Part shown: positions 35,422 through 47,180 of the stretch, one piece after another | How the letters are laid out: every line of letters starts with the position of its first letter | Position numbering within the stretch: the first letter of the stretch is position 1 | Assembly (NCBI GenBank): GCA_037693485.1 | Contig: CM075347.1 | Location: forward strand, 138,106,501 to 138,170,500 | Reading direction: 5' to 3' | Length of the DNA: 64,000 bases | Source: Kitagawia praeruptora | Taxonomy: Eukaryota; Streptophyta; Magnoliopsida; Apiales; Apiaceae | Position numbers and translations under genes: made by a program | Notes under the pieces: generated by a model | What the model was told of the DNA's origin: nothing | The model's database searches: none | What the model saw: only the letters and a program-made list of their open reading frames with translations

Positions 35422-36009
35422 TACCAACGCATATGGCATATAAAATCAATTCTAATATCTAATCTATTATAAGATTCTTTTAATTATGGGTCGAAGGGAA
35501 AGGGTGCCCCTGCGGGGCCAGAACTCGGAGGAGAAGGTGACGGTGGCTGCGATGTTCGTCGGAGAAGAAGGGTGGGAGGAGAAGGAGGATGGAGAAAGAA
35601 AGAGAATAGATATTATTATGTATTAAGGGGTATTTTGGTCTTATTAAATATAAATATATGTATAATTATATGTATATGAGTTAAATAAGAGTTAAATTTT
35701 AATCATAGGACATATTTATAAATTATGAATAAAGTGGGATATAAACATAAAACACCCCTTAATTTGGGACATATTTTATAAATATCCTTATTTTAACTAC
35801 GGATACAGATATTTCGAACGAATATTGGATTTTTCGAATTTTTTTGACAATCCTGAATACAACACTATACTTTCCTAACAAGCATTCTCAACAGCCGTCT
35901 TTCCTCCCCTATTCTTTATTTTAAGAAATCCTTTTTTAACTCCATGTTCAGGAAAGCCTAATTTCTAGAGAAGGGGAGAGATCAATTCCTATTTGTCAAT
36001 TCATTAAAC

Positions 36010-36558
36010 ATGGATGAAACTCTTCGTTTTCATCTTGTTAATCTGAGGTTGTTACTTGATCGGAGGGAAGACATTGATATTGCTATTGGAATGGTTCAAG
36101 TGGAATTGGAGCAGATCCAACAAGAGCGCTTGGCTTTAAGTCAAGTGGTGATTAATACCACCCATAAGGCGAACTTCGAGCTACTCAAGAGTCAAAATAT
36201 TCAAATTCTTGTTCTTAGTAATCGGTATCGGGAGATGGAAATGAATGGGAGACTACATCATATAATAGAAAAATGTTATGCTGTTTTCAAGCCCCGGATT
36301 GCTCTTACACGCTTAGTCGAGGTTGTAAATGTTGATGATGCTAGGTATCTTGTAAATCTGCGGGCATCGGAGGGCTGGGGAGATGATGCTTGTGTAGACG
36401 ATGGTTTTGTTCCGGAAGAGGAACGCCTGCAGATTGCCCAGACACTCCAACCAGGTCTGGTGCCGCTCCGCCACTTCCAGAGAGATGCGATGGGAAATCC
36501 AGTTCTGGAGTTTTTGCTTAATATATTTAGGTATTACTTGCTGTTAAATACTATTTGA
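36010..36558 (+). CDS. Hypothetical protein, 182 aa, coiled-coil-like
   Basis: The frame starts at an ATG in a reasonable context (AACATGGATG) and has gene-like codon use. Residues 1-85 are rich in Leu, Glu, Gln and Arg in a pattern suggesting a coiled coil (EDIDIAIGMVQVELEQIQQE). The C-terminal half has an acidic segment (WGDDACVDDGFVPEEE) and a hydrophobic tail. No family is recognised. A GT at 36529-36530 after CTTAATATATTTAG could be a splice donor, in which case the true protein continues elsewhere. The frame ends where a Helitron-like end begins, so it could be a gene fragment carried by, or cut by, that element. Confidence 0.45.
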   Translation: MDETLRFHLVNLRLLLDRREDIDIAIGMVQVELEQIQQERLALSQVVINTTHKANFELLKSQNIQILVLSNRYREMEMNGRLHHIIEKCYAVFKPRIALTRLVEVVNVDDARYLVNLRASEGWGDDACVDDGFVPEEERLQIAQTLQPGLVPLRHFQRDAMGNPVLEFLLNIFRYYLLLNTI

Positions 36559-36559
36559 C

Positions 36560-36592
36560 TAGCATGATAGCCCGTACAAGGCATGTACTACA
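36560..36592 (-). mobile_element. Helitron-like 3' end, minus strand
   Basis: Read on the minus strand the sequence ends GGGCTATCATGCTAG followed by T, the CTRR-T terminus of Helitrons, with a weak GTAC stem 20 bases upstream. The other end of the element, to the right, was not found. Low certainty. Confidence 0.35.
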
Positions 36593-36954
36593 TTCTAATT
36601 CATATAATATCTTTTGAATGTTACGATAAAGTCTTTTCTATTCTCCTACCAGTCTGCTTTACCTTTCATGTACAACGGTAAATTAAAAATCAACAATTAA
36701 TAAATGTTATAAATTCAAATTATTAGCGTATTTTAAACTTCGAGTATCGTATTTATAATGGTGCTTGTTTAATGTGAGCATGATAACCGCCAAAAATGGT
36801 ATATAAGAATTAATCGTCACCTATTAAGTATTACCACGATAATGATGTATAATTTAGTTTGTTTTTTTTAATAGAAATCCTAAAAGAATCACAAAGACAA
36901 TAGTTTTTTAAAATTATTTTCAAATTTAGCCACAACATTTTTTAAATATCTATT

Positions 36955-37174
36955 TTACTTTGTGACGAAAATTAGGACTTGTAACGAAATTTTACTTTAT
37001 GACGAAAATTTGAACTTGTGACGAAATTTGAACTTGTGACGAAATTCGTACTTGTGACGAAAATTCGAACTTAAGACTTGAGCAAAAATGACGGAATTTT
37101 TCCGTCGTAATTGGACCAATTGCGACGATTTCAATGTAAAAATTCTGTCGTAAATGTCCTGATTTGTTGTAGTG
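36955..37174 (-). mobile_element. CACTA-type transposon end with subterminal repeats
   Basis: On the minus strand the terminus reads CACTACAACAAATCAGGACA (from 37174), the standard start of CACTA elements. Just inside are inverted motifs around TCCGTCGTAATTGG and four to five repeats of a TTGTGACGAAATT unit at 17-21-bp spacing (36960-37075), as in subterminal transposase-binding arrays. The opposite end was not found, so this is a remnant or a heavily deleted copy. Confidence 0.7.
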
Positions 37175-39262
37175 ATAACTTGCCTAAAATATCATAATTT
37201 AAAATCCAAATTATATTTAAGTATCATTTGTGAAGTGTTGTAAACTTATTATACAATATATAAGAATTTAAAATCAAGTAAACAAGTTTCTTCTTGCATC
37301 CATCTATCCATCCATCCATTATATATATTATAGGCTAACAAGGCCTTTCAAGCCTATTTAGTAATTTACTAATTTGCCCTTCCATCATATTAATATTAAA
37401 AAAAAATATTTGTCATGAGAATTGAACCCATGACCTTTATTTCAAGAATGAATTAATTTCACATCTCCATTCATTACACCAAAGAAATTTTTCGAACCTT
37501 TTTATAACTCATTAACTACATACACCAAGAACTCATTCGTTATAATGTTCAATATTTTTATTAATTCATATATTTCATAGTCAAACCTGAGCCAAATAGT
37601 TCATGTTTAATTTATTTTTTTTTTGAAATAAGTTCAATTCGAAGTTCAAACTTTCGAGTTACTCGATCTCGGCTAATAAAATTTTCGAATTCAGTTTGAT
37701 AGCAGTCGAGTTAAACTCGAGCTTTAGCTATTTAAGTACTTTATCGAGCAAAATTCAAGTTTTAAATTGCTCGTTTCTTGAGGTTCACGATACCAATCAG
37801 ACTGTTAATATTTAAATTTTTTAATTATTATAAATATATTTCAATATAAATATTCAATATTTATATTATTCATATATTTTATCGAGTTGAACCCGAATCG
37901 AACCGTTTATATTCAAACTTTTTTCAAAATAGGTTAAATCGATTCGAGATTTCAAGTTTTATGAGTCAAGTTTCGAGGTTAAAATTAAAGGACCAAATGA
38001 ACTTGAGCTCGAGTTCAAGCTTGACATAACTTTTTAGCCGAGTTTGAGCTCGAGTGTGGCAGTGTTCGACTCGAATCGATTACATCCACTCTCATTGCTA
38101 TTGATTAAAATATTTGATAGACTAGAAAAAGATAATTTAAGGAAAAAGAATAAAAATTATTGCAGATGAGATTTGAATTTCATATTAATTATTAGATAAA
38201 TATTTAGATAAAACACATAGTTAGGACAAAAATATTTATTAAAAAATAGATTATAGATACTCTTTTAAAAATAATAGATTTAAAACGTCTAACTATATTA
38301 TTGAGATATGATGATTAGTAGATAATATATCACAATGTACTTGAATACAAACCAAAATTTTAACTAATTTTAATATAAATTACAAGAATAATAAATCAGT
38401 GTCACATGGTCACAACTCACATGGTCCACGCCACCACCACTACGACCATGACATGCACCACTACTAAAATTACTAGAATTTTATTTGTAACAACATGAAT
38501 AGCACCACTTACACCACCAAAATCACCAATATCAAATCAAAATCACTAGGAATTCAACTAAAGTTACCAAAACTTAAGTGTAAATCACTAAAAAATTTGA
38601 ATGCAAATTACAAGAATATTTCAGATTTAGAATTGTGTAAATGTTCGAAACTATTGGTAATAGTGTTGACGGTAGTAAAATAAGTAAAAATGTCATTGAT
38701 CGACGTTACAAACTTAGATCTATTGAGAAAGGGATGAATGAATTATTGGAGGTGTGATCAGATGTGACTGGAATTCGTGACAAACATGCCCATCAATTAC
38801 TTTCAGAGTGGTGGTCAATTTGGTGATAACAAAAGATCGTAGAGTGATAGAGTGATAATGGTTTATATACACACTCCTTCTCTCTCACCCACTCACACAC
38901 ATTATACATATGTGTGTGTATATTATGAACGATGATGATAAATGGAATGAGGTGGTGATAATGACGGTGTAAAGCAAGTGATGGTGTCTAAGATCTCCGA
39001 AAATGGAAGGGACATAAGAGTGGATGTGGGTGAAGGTTGAGATGTAAATTAGTCTTGAATGTGTGATCATGATTAGTTTTCGATTCTCATATTTGGAAAT
39101 GATATTATTTAGCACTTGTCTACATATAAACACGTGAGTATACTGACTCATGATTAGATTTTTAAATTACATTTTGTTTAATCATTCCAAGTTATGTTTT
39201 TTAAATTGTTAGATGTGATTGTATTGTTATGATCATATATGAAATTGAGGTAAAAAATTTGA
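37175..39262. other. Intergenic mosaic without a supported gene
   Basis: The part 37600-38090 is a dispersed TCGAG/CTCGAG-rich repeat ending GATTACATCCACTC, a common plant non-autonomous repeat type. The remainder is AT-rich with a histidine/threonine-type triplet region near 38425-38520. Open frames here (for example 38495-38683) show no family feature. Confidence 0.4.
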
Positions 39263-39267
39263 GTTAT

Positions 39268-39626
39268 TGTAGTATTTTAAGTAATCAAATAAAATTGTAT
39301 ATCACACTTTTTTGGGTTCCGAAATTATATTGAACAAAGGTCTATCTTTCTTTCACACAAGTACCTCTTTTCTATAGAAATAAATCTCTATATATAGGCA
39401 ATTCTTATAATTTCTCCACCCCAAAAATGTAACTGCCCATTAAGTATCCATCAATGTCATTATGTAACCAATTGTGTAACTTACATATTTTAATGTGCAC
39501 TTAACCAATATTTATAACCTTCAAATAAATAATTACACAATCAATATAATATTTGTAACTACTAAATACATTTATGTATCCATTTACTTTATTAATATTA
39601 TTTGACAAAATATGTCAAATACAACA
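39268..39626 (-). repeat. 3' LTR of the minus-strand Copia-like element
   Basis: 359 bp, TGTTGTATTT to ATACTACA on the minus strand. Contains a TATA-type stretch (TATATATAG region near 39390-39400). Confidence 0.9.
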
Positions 39627-39728
39627 TCTCCCACTTTGACGTATTTGTCAAATTCTTTTCCAAACTCCCACTTTTTGTAGAATCTATAGCTTATTAAATC
39701 TATCTCAAATACGCAATCTTATTATTGA

Positions 39729-40100
39729 TCACAATGCACTAATAATTTCCACAACTTGCACATTACGATATCCAATCAAACCAACATCTTTCATTTGATG
39801 TCTTTGCCAAATACTTTTAGTGACCATCACTTTCAACCAATCTAAGTTGCCACTTTTACCCTTTCCAACACATTTAATTAAGTTTCTTATTCTTCCAACT
39901 TCAACTCCACCGAAATTTAATAAATATCCCGAAGTTGAATTCTTATTACCAATATCACCTTCGATTCTTATATCGCAATAAACAATAACTCCAAGCACGT
40001 CTGCTTGATTCATCAATTTGTTACACAACGTACTCTTCAAGTACATGATCATGATCCTCCTTAGAGCCTCTCTCATTAGGCTCAAGCAAAATTCCTTCAC
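39729..40100 (-). pseudogene. Decayed Copia RNase H trace
   Basis: The minus-strand frame retains VYCDIRIEGDIGNKNSTSGY and a following glycine-rich segment, which aligns by eye to the copia RNase H pattern YCD-D-AGD---KSTSGY. Catalytic aspartates are partly lost and later segments are unrecognisable. It fixes the coding orientation as minus, in agreement with the primer site and polypurine tract. Confidence 0.6.
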
Positions 40101-42236
40101 AATCCACTTAAAAAACTAACTAAAAATGTCAAGTCAAGTCAATCGATTACTAACATAAAATATATCGAACTTCTGACTACTTGCACAAAATACATTCAGT
40201 GGTTCCTTCTCTGAATTAATCATTTTCCCATTACCAATAGGGTTGATACCGGACTGCAATTCTGCATCCTAAAACAATTAAACATTTTACTCAAATACCT
40301 TTTCTAGCTCATATTCAATATTCAAATTATTTTCCCTAAATTTGGTTTGTTTGAACTTCTCAAATTTCACAAACATTTATATAATCTCAACGTCTTATTA
40401 AGTTTCAACTTAGTTCTGTTCTTTATCAATTTCAGCAAAAATATTATGCACATACATCGATAATATTACTAATCAAGCTCCCACTTTTCAATTTTCAAAA
40501 TACAGACATGATTGTCTACTTCCATTATTGAATTTCATAAAACCTTTACAACTAGGCAACTATCAAAATTTATTAAATATACCAACAACTTCATTTTCCT
40601 TTTCAAAATTCATTTACAACCAATGAATTTTCTATATTCTGGTGGATCACATAACTCCCACTTTTATTCATTTCCATGAACTCAAGTTCTTTCGATTCCA
40701 TTTCGAAAATTCTAATTTTCTACTCGCTATTCTGAGTATCACACAAAAAAACACCTTAACCTTTCCACTCTCCATTTTAATAGCCAATATAATCTCTTCG
40801 ATTACAATGTTGTCTTTTTCAACAACGATTTCCAATTACCACGTATACCAACGGGTTTCAGTCAAACAAATTATTTTAAACAGGCACACATATTTTCTAG
40901 TTCACAAGATATACCAACTCAAGCACACCTTGCTAGGTGTTATTTTTTAAAATACCTTTTAAAGTTCTTTAAATCCTTATTCCAATTAAACCAATAAATT
41001 CTTGTTTATTTAATTTTGAGCACTTGCCCCAATTTTCTTGTAAATTAAATAAATAATTTATTTCAAAAATTTCTCTTTTCATTTCTATATACTCTCTATT
41101 CCGAGTATCATAAAAATATTTCTTACAAAATATTCTCTTTTAAACCGATAAATTTTCTGATTGTCTCCAAACAATCTATATTCCTTTTTTTAATAACAAT
41201 TTCCTATTCACGCACAATAAATTTATTTGCCAAAAATTTCTGGACATATATACCCAAACTGTCCATTCTTCTTTTAAATAAATTTGAGAGAAAATCATAA
41301 AAACACAATATCCCGCATATGCCATTTCACGCGGTCCCAATTCTAAGCATAGCAAAATTTTCAAGAAATTTAAATCCTTTTAATAGACATAATTTGAATA
41401 TGAAACTTCAATATAGAAACAAAACAGATGGCATTAAAAAACTAAAACAAGTAGTTAATAAAATTTGGATCAAGTAGCAAGATATATAATTCATATAAGC
41501 CACAAAAAAATATATTACATGAAATTTGTATCATATAATCGAAACAAATTTAAGATAATATTCAAAGATAACATATGCCTCGATAAAATCAATTGATATA
41601 AGAATTTAACTACAATCATGCCAACTAACAAGGTAAACAAAATTAGTACCAAATTGACATCCAGAATATATATAGAATCACACATCCACTAAGTGATTAT
41701 AAAACAAAAAAAAACTAAAATATCTAATTATAGTATCAAGTAAAAAAGGAAAGGGGCTTAGCAGGCAATACTCAACAGACATGACAAAATCAATCTATAT
41801 GCATGACCACAAAACAAAAAGTCATCCGAACATAAACTAGACAAAAATAAAATCACGATTTATAAACATTAGAATAGGCCAGGCTTACCTCCCAAAAAAA
41901 TATTTAAAAAAATTTAGATCACCGACGGACATACAAGCACACAAGGCTAGGCAAACCAATAGCAATATCAAATGGTATCATAAAGACAGGCTATGAATAC
42001 TAGACGGGAACAAAAAAAAACTCACAGAGCACAACCAATATGCAGGAAACAATAAACAATCAACAAACTAAACAGAAGACCATCCAATTATGCCATCCAA
42101 ATGAAGAAGGATACTAACACCAACCGAGACTGAATAAATGATCTGACACATAACCAGAGTGACAGAGTTGACCGAAAACTCAAACCAGCCTCAAATCTTA
42201 AATCGATTTCTGCAGCGACGAGTAGATCCTATAAAA

Positions 42237-42247
42237 CTCTGATACCA
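42237..42247 (-). other. Primer-binding site, initiator tRNA-Met type
   Basis: TGGTATCAGAG on the minus strand, one base inside the 5' LTR boundary at 42249. This is the usual plant Copia primer. Confidence 0.8.
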
Positions 42248-42248
42248 A

Positions 42249-42593
42249 TGTAGTATTTTAAGTAATCAAATGAAATTGTATATCACACTTTTTTGGGTTC
42301 CGAAATTATATTGAACAAAGGTCTATCTTTCTTTCACACAAGTACCTCTTTTTTATAGAAATAAATCTCTATATATAGGCAGTTCTTATAATTTCTCCAC
42401 CCCAAAAATGTAACTGCCCATTAAGTATCCATCAATGTCATTATGTAAACAATTGTGTAACTTACATATTTTAATGTGCACTTAACCAATATTTGTAACC
42501 TTCAAATAAATAATTACACAATCAATATAATATTTGTAACTACTAAATACATTTATGTATCCATTTACTTTATTAATATTATTTGACAAAATA
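42249..42593 (-). repeat. 5' LTR of the minus-strand element, main part (remainder at 46754-46767)
   Basis: Matches 39268-39612 with about five substitutions. Its last 14 bases are displaced by the MULE to 46754-46767; joined length is 359 bp, the same as the partner LTR. Confidence 0.9.
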
Positions 42594-45500
42594 GAGTTTG
42601 GCTCTATGGAGTACTAATAATTTGGAGTACTTGGAGTACTCTTAGATGACCGTTAGATTAAAACAGATCCTGTGGACAGGTTAAAACTTTTAGTAATGGC
42701 AAAATCGTAAATAATTGACAAATGAAGGGTAAAGTTCTGCAAAGCAAAATGATAATAGACGTTTTTTTTAACATAGAATTAAAGATAGAGACGTTGCCAA
42801 GAAAAACGCAGCACCCTCATATCTTTCCGGCAGTTACACTTTAAAGCAAATCCAACCACCTCCTCTTAAGTTTAAGCAGAACAAAAGAGGAAAAAGAGCA
42901 TTACAACAAGTCAATTAGCATACAGAAGTGAAATCTTGCAACTGGGTTACAATGAGCGAAGGTATGTAATTGGGTGTTGAGAAACTCATTTTTTTAATTT
43001 GCACTATATATAGAATACGGAATTCAAATCTTCTTGTAATGGATTTCATAAATCCTACAATCAAACATATAACTTCTTGATAGTTATTGGAATCGCAGTA
43101 TTTTTTTTTGCTAACATATGTAGTTCTGTGTATTGCATGTAAGATATTTTGGTAGATTATAAATTTGTTTTTTGTTAAATTAGTTAGGGATGTATGAAAG
43201 TTACCTACTTTCAGTTGAATACAATTGTTAATTTCATCATGAATTTAGTGTGTATTTAAATTGTGATTTGGGATAATAAAAAGAAAAAATAAAAAATTGG
43301 GTAAACAACCTAAATATTCAAGCTTATTATGTGAATAAGATGATTTAAGTTCTGCAAATTATGTCACTAATTTGTGTTTTTTTACAATATTGGTTTTATC
43401 GGGTGTAGTACTTTACATTTTCTCACCAAATTTATGAAACTAATATTGCTTTAAGATACTGAGAAGTGATTACTTCCTTTGGATAACAACCTAGAATTTA
43501 TGGGAATTGGTTACTCTGTATAACAACCTGGCACTGTGAAATTTGAGTAATACTCTTGCATTAGTGCAGTGATTTAGGACAAAGATTGTGGTGATCCATC
43601 AACAATTAAAAATAATCGGTGGAAACTATGTTATTATGCTCTAATAAATCTCATTTTTATTTTTATGTTGTTAGTTGTGATTTTTACATTTGTACTGCGA
43701 ATAACATGTTTATTTGACTGACACGATCAAAAGAGAATGTTGCACTTGTGATGAATATTGTTTGTCAAAAAACATTAAGAAAAGGCAGGAGGATGAAAAC
43801 ATGTAAACTTAGAGCTAAGAACATAACTACTGAAACCTGGGTACCAACCATTTGTATTGTTCGTTTGTGTAATGAGAGATTTAAGCAAATAAACACCTTC
43901 ACTAATGATAATTTGAGTTATTATGGTGTATATAGATACTGAAAAACAAAGCGCTGTTGCAGTTTCTTGATAATTATAACCTGCCAAATGCAAGATAATG
44001 TATGAAATATATGAACCTAACATAGTTTGAATTTTGCAGGAAGAAGACGAAGCAATAGACTTATTCAAAGTCCTTGGCTAAAGTGGAAACCCTAAACATT
44101 CCCAGCTGTAGAAGTATGCTTCTCGAGTCTAGAAAATTTTCACCTGATGAACTTAGTCCAATAAATAGTCAGAAATTACCAATCAAGTTCTTGTTAATTT
44201 GTGAGTGAATTTTATCGCAGCACTTTTATGGTATGATAGTGAAACCAATGTAGAGTCGCAACTGGCCCTACCGTGCTGATCTGTACAGTAAGCTTTCCGG
44301 TAAACAAATTAAAAGCCCAGTATTCTTAATTGCCTGAAAGACGCCATCAAGTACACAAATTGTAGTTCAGATAATAAAAGGTAGAAAAGATTCTGGTTTC
44401 CGGTAAACAAATTAAAAGCCCTCTTGTCAAGTTGCAAGGCTTCCGGTTTGCTTAATGAAGCCTGGAGATATTTTGATCATATGAAGTCACGTTATGGTAT
44501 TGCCCCCACGACTGAGCATTATTCATGTATGGTTGATCTTCTCGAAAATGTAATTATCCTGATGAAGCTTGGGAGTTTGTGAAGTCAATGCCAGTTAAAC
44601 CAGACGCTGCTATTTGGGGGGCATTACTTGGATCTTGTCGAGTGCCTTATGATATTGAGCTTGCAGAGGTTGCCGCAAATAAACTCTTCAAATTGGAACC
44701 AAATAATCCTGTTAACTATGTAATGATGATGCATTTGTATGGAATGTCAAAGAGATCAGAAAATGCTGAGGGTATAAGAATGTTAATGGAAGATGCAGGA
44801 ATCCGATTAGGAAACGCTTGGAGCTGGATAGAAATTAATCAGACAATTCGTATGTTTTCTGCAACTGGAAAACCTCATCCTGATGAAGGGGAGATATATT
44901 ATAATTTATATTATCTGGTTTCAGCAATAAAGGAGTTAGGATATGTACCGGATACCAGTTGTGTGCATCAGAACAAAGATGAGGAAGAGAAGGAGAAAAT
45001 CATGCTTGCTCACACAGAGAGACTTGCAATTACATATGGAATGATGAAGAGTAAAAGCTTTGTACCTATAAAGGTGATCAAGAACCCAAGAATGTGTTCT
45101 GACCGCCATACTTTAGCTAAATATATTTCGCCGTTGAAAAGACGTGAGATTTTTGTTAAAGATGGTGCAAGATTTCACCATTTTGGCAATGGAAAGTGTT
45201 CATGCCATGAATTATTGTGAACGCCTTGTATTCTGATTTCTTGGGAGATCAGCTTTGGACAAAATTTCTGTTACATGCAGACCAGAGAATAAGTGACGAG
45301 GCTTGATGAAAAAAGTTTAGAAAGAAAGAAAATAACAAAGTAACTCTAATATTAGTATCAATACGGTACATGATATGAAGTTTGTCTCTTCTTTCAGTAT
45401 TCTATGATGATCAAACCAATAGCTAGATTTCAAGCAATACAATATTTGCATAATGTTGGGAATCGTACGGTTTCACTAGTTCCATACTTTCAATTGTTTA

Positions 45501-46743
45501 TCCACACAGTGCAGTGTTCTAAATCCAGAACTTCAATTGTTTATCCACACATTGCAGTATTCTAAATCCAGATGTGAGATGTCCTGACTAATTTAAATAC
45601 AGTGCATTCTTTTTAATACAGGGGAAGGCGGTAGTGCATGAATCTTACTTTCTTTTCAACACTAGGATGTCATCGTATTGCAAACTAGTGTAATTAGTGT
45701 TAGGAAATTGTGAATCATCATCAATGTTGTGAAACCTTATAATTAATTGGTAGATAAGCAGTTGAAAGACTTCAGTTTTTCCTTTAACACCAATGCTTAA
45801 ACATTAACCAGAATAAAATTTCATTACAGCAGGAAGATTACTAAATTAAGCGTTAATTACAACTACTATTTCTGGGGTCTATAAAGCACATACAAAACTT
45901 CCGAAACAAAACTACAGAAAACCAAGGTACTTCATGCACTAACAGTAGAGATCAGGGATTTCCAACAATAATAAGTTGAAGTTTGAACATACAGCACTTA
46001 GCACTACCAGAGCAGATACAGTAACTGAGATTAAGGAAAGGGTACAGGTAGAACTCTCTAAGAAACATCAGTTGTCCCTGAAGTTTCCGGGTTCTTAAAA
46101 TCATGCACAATTCTTTAAATGAAATAACACACTAGAACATATATTTGACCTGTGGTCTCAAACTTGAGGACGATCCAGCATGGCCATCCCACTCAAATTT
46201 GGGCCTAAAATATAACCATCCTACTCAAACTTGAAGGAGATCCTGCATCGCCATCCTGTCTGAGACTTGAGCCAATGATTTGAGATTGCAGTTGATTAGA
46301 GCCTCAACAAAGAAGCAAGTTTCATCTTTAGGGTTATCGTCAGGAACCTCCACAAGAAATGATTCGAACCCGCTTCGTCAAAAGTCATAATAGTGCAGAA
46401 TAGAGACTACAACAAATGTTCAAACCAGTCGGGCAAGAACAAGCAACGTATGATTTCTATAAACCACCGAATGTTCATGTGCCTGTGATCCCTTGTGATA
46501 TCCATAAAACACCATAACTGCAAGCCTTAAAAAACGCAATCACCATCCTTCAAAAACTTGATCCATTCGACATATAAAAACTGTATTATCTTTGTCATAC
46601 ATAAATTTACAAAACTACCCCTCTTATTTTAATATTAAACAAAACAACAAAAAAAGCTGAACCATTGGATAAGATAGAAAGGAGTGGTTAAGATGTAGTA
46701 CTCCAATACTCCAATATAAATGGTACTCCATAGAACTTTCTTC
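42594..46743. mobile_element. Pack-MULE-like element, 4150 bp, carrying a PPR gene fragment
   Basis: TGACAAAATA flanks the segment at 42584-42593 and 46744-46753, a 9-10-bp duplication as made by Mutator-like elements. The left end begins GAGTTTGGCTCTATGGAGTAC and the reverse complement of the right end GAAGAAAGTTCTATGGAGTAC; the inverted match continues with GGAGTACT motifs. No transposase is visible. The interior holds decayed pentatricopeptide-repeat coding sequence (about 44038-45220) and otherwise non-coding DNA. A MULE with host gene sequence and no transposase is a Pack-MULE by definition; the parent gene is not in the window. Confidence 0.82.
44417..45220 (+). pseudogene. PPR protein fragment, E and DYW region, in the MULE
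   Basis: The frame reads as the C-terminal end of a PLS-class PPR protein: PPR-like repeat (GIAPTTEHYSCMVDLLE), a frameshift and stop near 44550, then an open 213-codon run from 44579 with MPVKPDAAIWGALLGSC (E motif) and a DYW-type deaminase region. HTERLA keeps the HxE motif, but the later zinc-binding CxxCH reads CSDRH and the end reads CSCHELL instead of a DYW triplet. A short earlier PPR-like piece with EEDEAIDLFKVL lies at 44041-44100 after a TTTTGCAG acceptor. DYW proteins edit organellar RNA; this copy has lost key residues and its N-terminal repeats and is unlikely to be active. Confidence 0.85.
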
Positions 46744-46772
46744 TGACAAAATATGTCAAATACAACAGTTAT

Positions 46773-47180
46773 TACTAATGTCCATAAAAAATAGCACACT
46801 AATGACGTATTGTATTTCAAAATTAGAAATCGTCTATTTAAAAAAATTAAAATAACATTTTTTGAATTTAAATGGTGTTCGTGCTTTGCACAGGCTATCC
46901 TGGTTTTATATAACAAGCTCACTACTTAGATTCTTATGATCACTGTTTTCTAACCAATCTTGTTCAATAGATAGTTAAGCTATTCTATTGTCCTCCTATA
47001 AATTGGTTTATTTGTTCTTTGCTAGGTTTATTTTTCGTTGTTACTTTCAAATATATGTGTTTATTAGTATATACACAATCATTAGAGCCGCTCTGCGGTC
47101 AAACATGTTGCACAAAATGTCAAAATAGGCTATGTGTACGGTTCACTCCTATTTCAATGCATAATTAATTAATATCTTCA
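46773..47180. other. Intergenic DNA between the LTR element and the kinase pseudogene
   Basis: No coding sequence. TTCGTGCTTTGCACAGG at about 46877-46893 resembles a Helitron terminal hairpin without a following CTRR. Confidence 0.35.

Larger units (their letters stand above)
34761..35790. mobile_element. Inverted-end DNA element of 1.03 kb nested in an older repeat
   Basis: The left end (AAGGGTTTTTTTCTAATATGTCCC, 34761) and the reverse complement of the right end (AAGGATATTTATAAAATATGTCCC) match at 18 of 24 positions, and the TGTCCC-rich similarity continues for 150 or more bases. The flanks (34650-34760 and 35791-35865) are two parts of an older TCCGAA/TATCGGATCC-type repeat that this element split. 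The target duplication is ambiguous (TTTTA on both sides). Inside are a SINE and exon-like pieces. Confidence 0.6.
39268..46767 (-). mobile_element. Copia-like LTR retrotransposon, minus strand, decayed interior, split by a MULE
   Basis: LTRs of 359 bp lie at 39268-39626 and at 42249-42593 plus 46754-46767. GTTAT flanks the whole at 39263-39267 and 46768-46772, a perfect 5-bp target duplication. Read on the minus strand the primer site TGGTATCAGAG (42247 back to 42237) matches initiator tRNA-Met and a polypurine tract (GTCAAAGTGGGAGA, 39640 back to 39627) precedes the 3' LTR. The LTRs differ at about five positions (1.4 percent), yet the 2.6-kb interior has only decayed coding traces, so it was most likely mobilised in trans. 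Confidence 0.9.

Noticed and set aside
36955..37075. Regularly spaced repeats reminiscent of a CRISPR array
   Set aside because: Units of 17-21 bp have no distinct spacers and adjoin a CACTA terminus; they are subterminal transposon repeats in a plant genome.
38495..38683. Small frame in a Thr/Lys-rich stretch
   Set aside because: No start context, no homologous pattern, AT-rich low-complexity origin.
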